Positions 29,596 to 35,000 of a stretch of DNA of 35,000 bases are shown piece by piece. The notes beneath the pieces are model-generated. The model was not told the DNA's origin and made no database searches. It was given only the letters and a program-made list of their open reading frames with translations. A program made the translations under genes and the position numbers. Numbering within the stretch: the first letter of the stretch is position 1; every line of letters starts with the position of its first letter. This stretch comes from Prorocentrum cordatum (lineage: Eukaryota > Sar > Dinophyceae > Prorocentrales > Prorocentraceae): NCBI GenBank assembly GCA_963575745.1, contig CAUYUJ010014182.1, forward strand, positions 238,342-273,341, read 5' to 3'.

Positions 29596-30231
29596 AGGCC
29601 GAACCCTTGGTTTCGCGAGGGGGACGGCGGTGGCGCGGTGCTGCACCTCGGGCAGCGGCTGCGGCGCGCGGGGCCCGCCATCTTCTGCGAGGTCTGCGAC
29701 GCATGGATGCAGACCCGAGCGGCGAGGGGGCTGCAGAAGGCGTGCTGCGGGCCGCCCACCGGCAAGGGACACCACCAGCGCACCTACGTCAGCAACCTGG
29801 CGGCCAGGAGGGACAGGCTGCTGCGTGATCTGGACCCCAAGACGGGCAGGTCATGGGCTACGGGTACGCTGGTGCACGACGAGCGCAGTTCGGTCGACGA
29901 CAGCTCCGAGGAGGGCACCGAGACAGTCGTGGCCCATGGCTATGTGGAGGCCCCGCTGGCGGACGTGCAGGGGACCGCGACACGCGGGTCTCCCGCAGCG
30001 CCGTGTGGCGGGCGCACGGATGAGGCCCAGAAGGCGGGTGCGCAGGAGACCGCGACACGCGGGGCTCCCGCAGAGCTGCGAGGCGGGCGCACGAAGGAGG
30101 CCCCGCTGGCGGACGTGCAGGGGACCGCGACACGCGGGGCTCCTGTACCGCCGAGAGGCGGGCGCACGGAGGCCACCCGCCTGCTTGCGGAGGTTGCGGC
30201 GCACCGCGCGTTTGCGCGACGCCAGCGCCGT
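29596..30231 (+). CDS. Hypothetical protein, N-terminal piece with zinc-knuckle-like motif
   Basis: Open frame of consistent amino-acid complexity and G/C-ending codons from about 29596, just after module Z and a pyrimidine-rich GTGCAG that could be a 3' splice site (inference). Residues 31-34 are C-x2-C (FCEVCDAW, 29683-29706) and residues 50-51 are CC followed by Gly-Pro. The Arg-rich DRLLRDLDPKTGRSW follows. I recall similar Cys/Arg-rich segments downstream of RT in dinoflagellate mobile elements, but no database check is possible. Residues ~120-195 are three ~25-residue repeats (ATRGAP...GGRT; nucleotides about 29949-30173). No ATG start can be justified. Coding sense passes to the next frame near 30215-30231. 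Confidence 0.4.
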
Positions 30232-31067
30232 CCTGGCAGGAACGGTTGGAGGTGCTGCGGCGGCGCGTTGCGACTCGCGAGGCTGGCCTGGCGGGCGTTG
30301 CCGTTGCTGGGGCTGGCAGCGCTCCCACGGCGCAGGGCGTGGAGGCGTTGACCGACACGGGGTGCGCTGTTGGTGACCGCGCCGACTCATGGGCAGTGCG
30401 GAGGCAGGCACTGCTGCGGCGGCTCCAGGCGCAGGCCGAGCGGCTCTGTGGCGGCGCTGGGGCGGCCCCCAGGGAGGCGCCTGCGGGCTTTGCCGCGCGG
30501 CTGCGGCGGCGCGGCATCCCCGTGGCGCGACCGCCGCCCAGGGAGGCCCTGCCGCAACGGCCGCCGCGGCCGCTGGCCTTGGAGCGCAGGCTGGACCGCT
30601 GGGGGCGGTGGTGGATCGAGCCGCTGCTCGACGCCGACGGTGCGGCCAGCGATTGGCTCGACCACTGCGTCCCGTACGCAGAGGCGGTCCTCGCCCAGCC
30701 CAGGTGGCGGCGCTTCCTCAGGGTGCTGGACAGCACGGCCCAGCAGCTGGCGGAGGCGTGGTGCCGCCGCGCATGGCGCCGCGGAGCGAGGCTGCGCGGT
30801 GCCTACACCAGGGATCGCTCGGGCCTCACGCTGAGCCAGCGGTGCGTCACTGACAGCACGCGGAGGTACGAGGTGTACTGCCTCCGCAGCTGGCTGGCGG
30901 CGCCTGCGGGCCTGCCGCCCGCGTTGGGCTGGGCTCGGGCGGTGCGCCGCAGGCCGCGGCCTGGGGCGGCGGCGCCTTGCGAGGGCCAGGGCCGCCTCAG
31001 CGTTCAGGCGGCGCCGCAGGGGCACAGCGGCGGCGAGGGCAGCGACACGGGCGAGGGCGTTGCCTGA
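30222..31067 (+). CDS. Hypothetical protein, C-terminal piece
   Basis: Continues the piece above after a frame change: APSWQERLEVLRRRVATREA starts at about 30225 and the frame ends with TGA at 31065-31067. Codon third positions are strongly G/C. The sequence is Arg/Ala/Leu-rich with a Trp-rich part (LDRWGRWWIEPLLDADGA, about 30591-30645) and helical LRVLDSTAQQLAEAWCRR. I do not recognise a family. The frame change may be a lost base, a short intron or an assembly error; an expressed host gene and a mobile-element fragment are both possible. Confidence 0.4.
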   Translation, partial: PAPSWQERLEVLRRRVATREAGLAGVAVAGAGSAPTAQGVEALTDTGCAVGDRADSWAVRRQALLRRLQAQAERLCGGAGAAPREAPAGFAARLRRRGIPVARPPPREALPQRPPRPLALERRLDRWGRWWIEPLLDADGAASDWLDHCVPYAEAVLAQPRWRRFLRVLDSTAQQLAEAWCRRAWRRGARLRGAYTRDRSGLTLSQRCVTDSTRRYEVYCLRSWLAAPAGLPPALGWARAVRRRPRPGAAAPCEGQGRLSVQAAPQGHSGGEGSDTGEGVA

Positions 31068-31320
31068 GCGCGCCCTGTCGCTGTCCCTCTGCGCGCCCAG
31101 CGGCGGCGGCGGCGCGTTGCGCTGGCCGCCGGCCGCATCCCCCAGCCGCGGCGGCGAGGGTGGCTAGGCGGCGGCCGCCATGTCAGCGGCGCGGTCCACC
31201 TCGCGCAGGTCGTGCGGCGCCGCGGCGCAGGCGGTGACGCGGTCGTCGTGTCTTTCGGTCTGGCCTTCGACCTCATCAGAGGTCCCCCGAGGCGCTGTTT
31301 GCTAGTCAGACGGCACCCTC

Positions 31321-31382
31321 AGGCTCCTGTTCTCCTGTTCTCCTGTTCTCCTGTTCTCCTGATCTCCGGTTCTCCTGTTCTC
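31321..31382 (+). repeat. TGTTCTCC 8-9 bp repeat
   Basis: CCTGTTCTCCTGTTCTCCTG units leading into the TCC tract. Confidence 0.9.
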
Positions 31383-32090
31383 CTCCCTCTCCTTCTCCTC
31401 CTCCTCCCTCCTCCTCCTCCTCCTCCTCCTCCTCCTCCTCTCCTCCTCCTCCTCCTCCTCTCCCCTCCGTGTCTGCCGTTCCTCCCCGTCCGTTTCGTGC
31501 TCGTCTCTGCTCTCGTTGCGCGTTGAGATTGCCTTGACCTGCCTCCCTCCCCCCCCCGTTTCCTCCCCGCCCTGCCTCCCTCTCCCCCCTCCCTCATCAT
31601 CATCACATCATCCTCTCCTCCTCCTCCTCCTCCTCCTCCTCCCTCCTCTCCTCCTCTCCTCCTCCTCTTCTCCTTTCCCCCCGTCCCCTTTCTCCGCCGC
31701 CGACCAGACCTTCTGAGGGTACTGGCGCTCCACCTTCTCCGCCTCCCCCCTCCTCCTCCCTCCTCCTCCTCCTCCTCCTCCTTCTCCTTTCTCCTTCTCC
31801 TTCCCTTCCCTTCCTCCTCCCTGCTGCTGCTCCTCCTCCTCCTCCACTTCCTCCTCTTCCTCCCCTCCTGCCTCCTCCTCCTCCTCCTCCTCCTCCTCCT
31901 CCTCCTCCTCCTCCTCTCGCTCCTCCTCCTCCTCTCTCCTCCTCCTCCTCCTCCTCCTCCTCCCTCCTCCTCCTCCTCCTCCTCCTCCTCCTCCTCCTCC
32001 TCCTCCTCCTCCTCCTCCTCCTCCTCCTCCTCCTCCTCCTCCTCCTCCTCCTCCTCCTCCTCCTCCTCCCCCTCCATCCCTCTCCCTTGA
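31383..32090 (+). repeat. ~700-bp TCC pyrimidine tract
   Basis: TCC/CTCC arrays with a less regular stretch at 31480-31615 and 31690-31740, and a pure TCC stretch at 31940-32075. Poly-Glu, Gly, Arg frames on the minus strand come from it. It directly precedes module A of composite locus 4. Confidence 0.93.
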
Positions 32091-32104
32091 ACGCAACTCC
32101 TCAT

Positions 32105-33017
32105 TGTCGCACCCCGAGACGGGTCGGTATGGCGGGCCGTGCATTGCGCTTGGGAGTTCCGCACCCAGAGTGTTCCTGAAGCTTGCAACTTGCATCATTT
32201 TGACGGATGGAGGGCGCGTCGTTTGCAAAATGTGGTTTGCGCCCGAGCGCCGCGCTCATTCGTCTTAGAGGTTTGGAAGAGTTTCACGGATGGAGCGCGG
32301 GCCGTTTTCACAATCTCAAAGCCGCGAAATTTTGTCTTACCAGTGTGTGTGTGTGTGTGTGTGTGTGGACGGCGGCCTGTTTTCAAAATGTGGCTACCCT
32401 TCGCGCCGCGTGCAGTCGTCGTACTATTTTACAGCAGTTTCTAGGATTCTTATGGTCGACGTTCCAGCAGCTGTGCTCCTTGCGCGACTTAGGCTTGCCA
32501 GGGCGCGGCAGTCACGTTGACCTGAGATGTTGAAGTCCCAGGAATGGCGCTCTGGCGCAATTCAGCATCGTCCGGACGCAACAGTATCGTTGATTTTCGG
32601 CGACCACACTTTTGTGGTTTCGTTCGAAGGAAGCCTCTGCAGGCAAGTAGTTGAGGTAGTTTGGATTCTTAGGGTCGCTTTGGTGGCGGCCACAATTCTG
32701 AGCCAGGAAAAAAACAGTGTCGTTGATTTGCGGCGTCGAAGCTCCAGGAATGGTGCCTTGGCATGATTGCAGAATGTCAGAAGGCTGTCTTCAAATGAGA
32801 CACTCCCCGCAGTGAGAACGCATCCTTGCAGGGACTCCTGGAGAGAAACTCGGAGTGCGGGTCTATTGCGACGCCGTTGATGGGTCTTGGATTTACGCTG
32901 GTCCTCCTCCTCCTCATCCTCCTCATCCTCCCCCTTTTCTGTCTCCTCTAACCCCCCTGTCACATCGTGCTGTTCCTCCGTTGATGGGTCTTGGATTTAC
33001 GCTGGTCCTCCTCCTCC
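32105..33017 (+). repeat. Composite dispersed repeat, locus 4
   Basis: The best-ordered copy: module A 32105-32160, ~82-bp units 32196-32430 (one split by a GT array), ~75-bp units 32529-32585 and 32716-32780, and module Z twice (32875-32913 and 32979-33017, 39 bp identical). It is preceded by the TCC tract, and a CTCCTCATCCTCC stretch follows the first Z. Confidence 0.8.
32342..32369 (+). repeat. (GT)n microsatellite within an 82-bp unit
   Basis: AGTGTGTGTGTGTGTGTGTG inserted in or expanded within the second 82-bp unit of composite locus 4. Confidence 0.9.
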
Positions 33018-33086
33018 TTTTTGACGCTGCGCGAACTTCGGGCCGATGCCTGGAGCGAAACCCTCCTCCTCCGCCTCCGCCTCTTT

Positions 33087-33256
33087 CGGGGGTGGACAGA
33101 ACCCCCAACAGTGACACGTCGATTAGTGAATTGTCCGTTTTCGGTTTTCGAGCGGGCGCCGCGGCCGTTCTTTTCCAGGCTTGCGCCCGCCAGGTCTGGA
33201 CCTCAGGTCGTTTCCACTAAACCACGCTTTGCTGAAGGGGGGTCTGTCCACCCCCG
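33087..33256. repeat. Short inverted repeat pair, ~20 bp
   Basis: CGGGGGTGGACAGAACCCCC (33087-33106) is matched on the opposite strand at 33237-33256 (GGGGGGTCTGTCCACCCCCG) with one mismatch or indel. The ~130 bp between them has no gene. Confidence 0.65.
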
Positions 33257-33439
33257 ACTCTTCCGCCTCCTCCTCCCCCTTCTCCCCCTGCCTCTCGGAG
33301 CTGGCCTCCTCTCGTGCACGCCGGCGCATGTTCGGCGGCTGGTGCAGCTGGCGCGGCGCCCTGGCGGGCCGCAGGAGAGGCCTCTGGCCGACCGCTGCCC
33401 CGGCCGACCTCTGCCGCCCCCAGGGCTTGCTTCGATGCC

Positions 33440-33655
33440 TCCGAGTCGATTCGATCGACTCGTTTTCGATGGCCTCCGATTTCGATCCGATTCGGCCCGG
33501 GATTCCGATTGGGGCTCCGATTTCTCAGTGTAGGCATGCTAGCCTGCCGGTGTCCGCCAATTCGACTGCTCCCGACTCGGCTGCCGATTTCCGCCGATCC
33601 GATCCGTGTCGATTGCCGATCCGGCTTGTCGATTCGATTCTGGGCTCTCCTGCAC
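33440..33655 (+). repeat. Degenerate CCGATTCGAT repeats
   Basis: CGATTCGATC, CCGATTTCGA and GATTCCGATT units recur without a fixed period. Reading frames here are Arg/Asp/Ser repeat translations. Confidence 0.7.
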
Positions 33656-33697
33656 CATTTGCCGGCCAGGCCTTCCTGGCTCACCGCCCGCCCCGAG

Positions 33698-33887
33698 GCT
33701 GTCCCGCGCGCTGCTCGAGGACGGGGGCAATGCTTCGTAGAGCTTCCCAAAGCGCGAAGCAGCCAAAGCTGGAGTAATAACTCGTAGAGCTGGCTGTCCC
33801 GCGCGCTGCTCGAGGACGGGGGCAATGATTCGTAGAGCTTCCCAAAGCGCGAAGCAGCCACTGCTGGAGTCATAACTCGTAGAGCTC
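33698..33887 (+). repeat. 95-bp tandem duplication
   Basis: GCTGTCCCGCGCGCTGCTCG starts at 33698 and 33793. The two copies differ at only a few bases over 95 bp. Confidence 0.9.
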
Positions 33888-33970
33888 AGGCGGGAGCCTG
33901 AGCCAAGGAATTCGGGGGCAGGGTGGTGCCAGCTGGCCGGCCCGGCCAGAACGGACAATGTGTCCCGAGG

Positions 33971-34172
33971 GCCGGGCCAGACGAAAGGGTAGGGCAGGGA
34001 CAAGGGGGGGGTGACGAAATATCCGCTGCACGCAGCTGATTTCGGCCCCGCCGCCGGGCCCATTCCTCGAAGCATGGGCGCCTCCCGGCGCCAGAAGGCG
34101 CCAGGAGAACCAGCTCAGTAAGGCGATTCTCGACCCTACCCTTTGCCATCCTACCCGTTCGTCCCCCCCGGC
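33971..34172 (+). mobile_element. MITE-like element, copy 2
   Basis: Homologous to 2055-2247 and in the same orientation. Terminal inverted repeats: GACGAAAGGGTAGGGCAGGG on the left and, reverse-complemented, GGACGAACGGGTAGGATGGC on the right. It has the same central GGCGCC hairpin (CCCGGCGCCAGAAGGCGCC). It has no coding capacity. A 14-bp direct repeat CTTCCTGGCTCACC lies at 33672-33685 and 34172-34185, bracketing this element plus the 95-bp duplication. Confidence 0.6.
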
Positions 34173-34185
34173 TTCCTGGCTCACC

Positions 34186-34785
34186 CCTGCGGGCGCGAAG
34201 GGGGGGGGGGGACTCGCGCTCACACCAGTCGACGGCGAGCCCAAGGGGAAGCTGGAGGGGGCAGGTCTTCTCAGAACGCGGCGGGGCTTCTCAGAAGCTC
34301 TTGCGCCTTCCGAGAGGTTTTCTGTGTCTTCGGAGGGGGCGTAGAAACCCGGACCTCCGACGCATTGATTGTTTCACGACGTCAGCCCCCAGTGGTCTCG
34401 ACCCATTCCCCGGGAATCGTTTTTCGTCCTGAGCGTTTTTTTTGACAGCCCCGAGACCCAGTAAAGATCCCCGCAGAAAGAGAGAGAGAGAGAGAGACAA
34501 TCATGAAAAACCTCTCGCCGTGTTTTCTTCATGACCCGGTAGGGGGTCTGGGAAAGCTTCTCAGGAGGCCCAGGGCCTTCCGAGCCTGCTGCGAGGGCCC
34601 GCCCACGCGGGCCTCCCCGCCGGGCTCGCCGCCGAGCCGGGGTCCGAAGAGCGGAGCTTCCTCCCAGGAGGGGGGGCAGCGCGAGAGCAGGAGGACTGCT
34701 CGCGCCTCGCGCGGAGCCGCGCTCTCCCAAAATCTAGACCTCCCAGACAGGGTCCGAGTGGACGGGGTCGGGGGCCCGCGCCGCA
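34186..34785. other. G+C-rich spacer, no gene recognised
   Basis: CTTCTCAGAA/CTTCTCAGGAGG motifs recur (34265, 34290, 34557), and a short GA array lies at 34478-34497. Open minus-strand frames are Arg/Ala/Gly/Pro-rich without a recognised domain. Confidence 0.35.
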
Positions 34786-34875
34786 TCGGCGATGCATCGG
34801 CAATGCATCGGCGATGCGGCTCGACGCGGAGCCCGATTTTCTCCACGCCGACGTCGCCGATGCACCGCCGATGTC
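34786..34875 (+). repeat. GCATCGGCGAT 10-12 bp repeats
   Basis: GCATCGGCGATGCATCGGCA and later CCGATGCACCGCCGATGTCG: short near-palindromic units on both strands. Confidence 0.75.
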
Positions 34876-35000
34876 GCCAGTGCCCCTATCGAGGAGGCCT
34901 CTGTATAAGCATCCCAAGGATGTCCCGAGAGGCCCCAACATCTTTGAACAACCACTGGCCTTACACGATTCTGGCTTCGACTAAGGGAGGTGGGTCCTTC

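Noticed and set aside
31319-32188. 289-codon Glu/Arg minus-strand frame
   Set aside because: Reverse complement of the TCC tract.
1-35000. rRNA, tRNA, snRNA and telomere repeats
   Set aside because: I looked for conserved rRNA and tRNA arm motifs and TTTAGGG runs and found none I could support; a covariance-model scan was not possible.

Overview
This window looks like dinoflagellate nuclear DNA. The strongest evidence is a near-complete dinoflagellate spliced-leader (DinoSL) sequence at 2967-2988. It matches the 22-nt leader at all but its last base. Around it lies the kind of repeat-rich, gene-poor sequence reported for large dinoflagellate genomes. There is no bacterial operon, rRNA, tRNA or CRISPR array. 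Most long reading frames are translations of trinucleotide arrays (poly-Asp, Met, Ile, Ser, Glu, Arg), not genes. The genus cannot be decided from the sequence.

Region by region: 138-1854 is a 1.7-kb unit closed by inverted ~53-bp arms and filled with CGATCTCACT and ATC arrays. 2055-2247 is a small terminal-inverted-repeat element with a second copy at 33971-34172. 2947-8004 is the clearest object: a non-LTR retrotransposon (LINE) of about 5.0 kb that begins exactly at the SL relic, ends in a short A tail and is flanked by a 20-bp target-site duplication (19/20). Inside it are a coiled-coil ORF1-like part, an AP-type endonuclease and a reverse transcriptase, in that order, interrupted by frameshifts and stops. 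8005-13560 is mostly microsatellite and spacer. 13573-14087, 22038-23345, 28331-29584 and 32105-33017 are four copies (two on each strand) of one composite dispersed repeat, described here as module A, an ~82-bp unit, an ~75-bp unit and module Z, usually next to AGG/TCC arrays. 14100-18800 and 20940-25530 are dominated by AGG, GAT, GCT, TTG and GTC arrays, including a ~2-kb GAT-rich array. 18961-20919 is a tandem duplication of a two-part unit, the first copy carrying a 12-bp minisatellite. 29596-31067 is the only stretch outside the LINE that looks protein-coding over a long distance. It has a CxxC...CC zinc-knuckle-like motif, three in-frame repeats and one frame change, and I do not recognise the product. 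31321-32090 is a TCC-rich tract. 33018-35000 holds short tandem and inverted repeats.

The genes do not form a pathway. The one interpretable biological process is retrotransposition: a LINE transcript was apparently SL trans-spliced, reverse transcribed and inserted with a target-site duplication, then decayed. The rest is a record of satellite expansion and of short dispersed elements spreading, several of which I cannot match to a named family.
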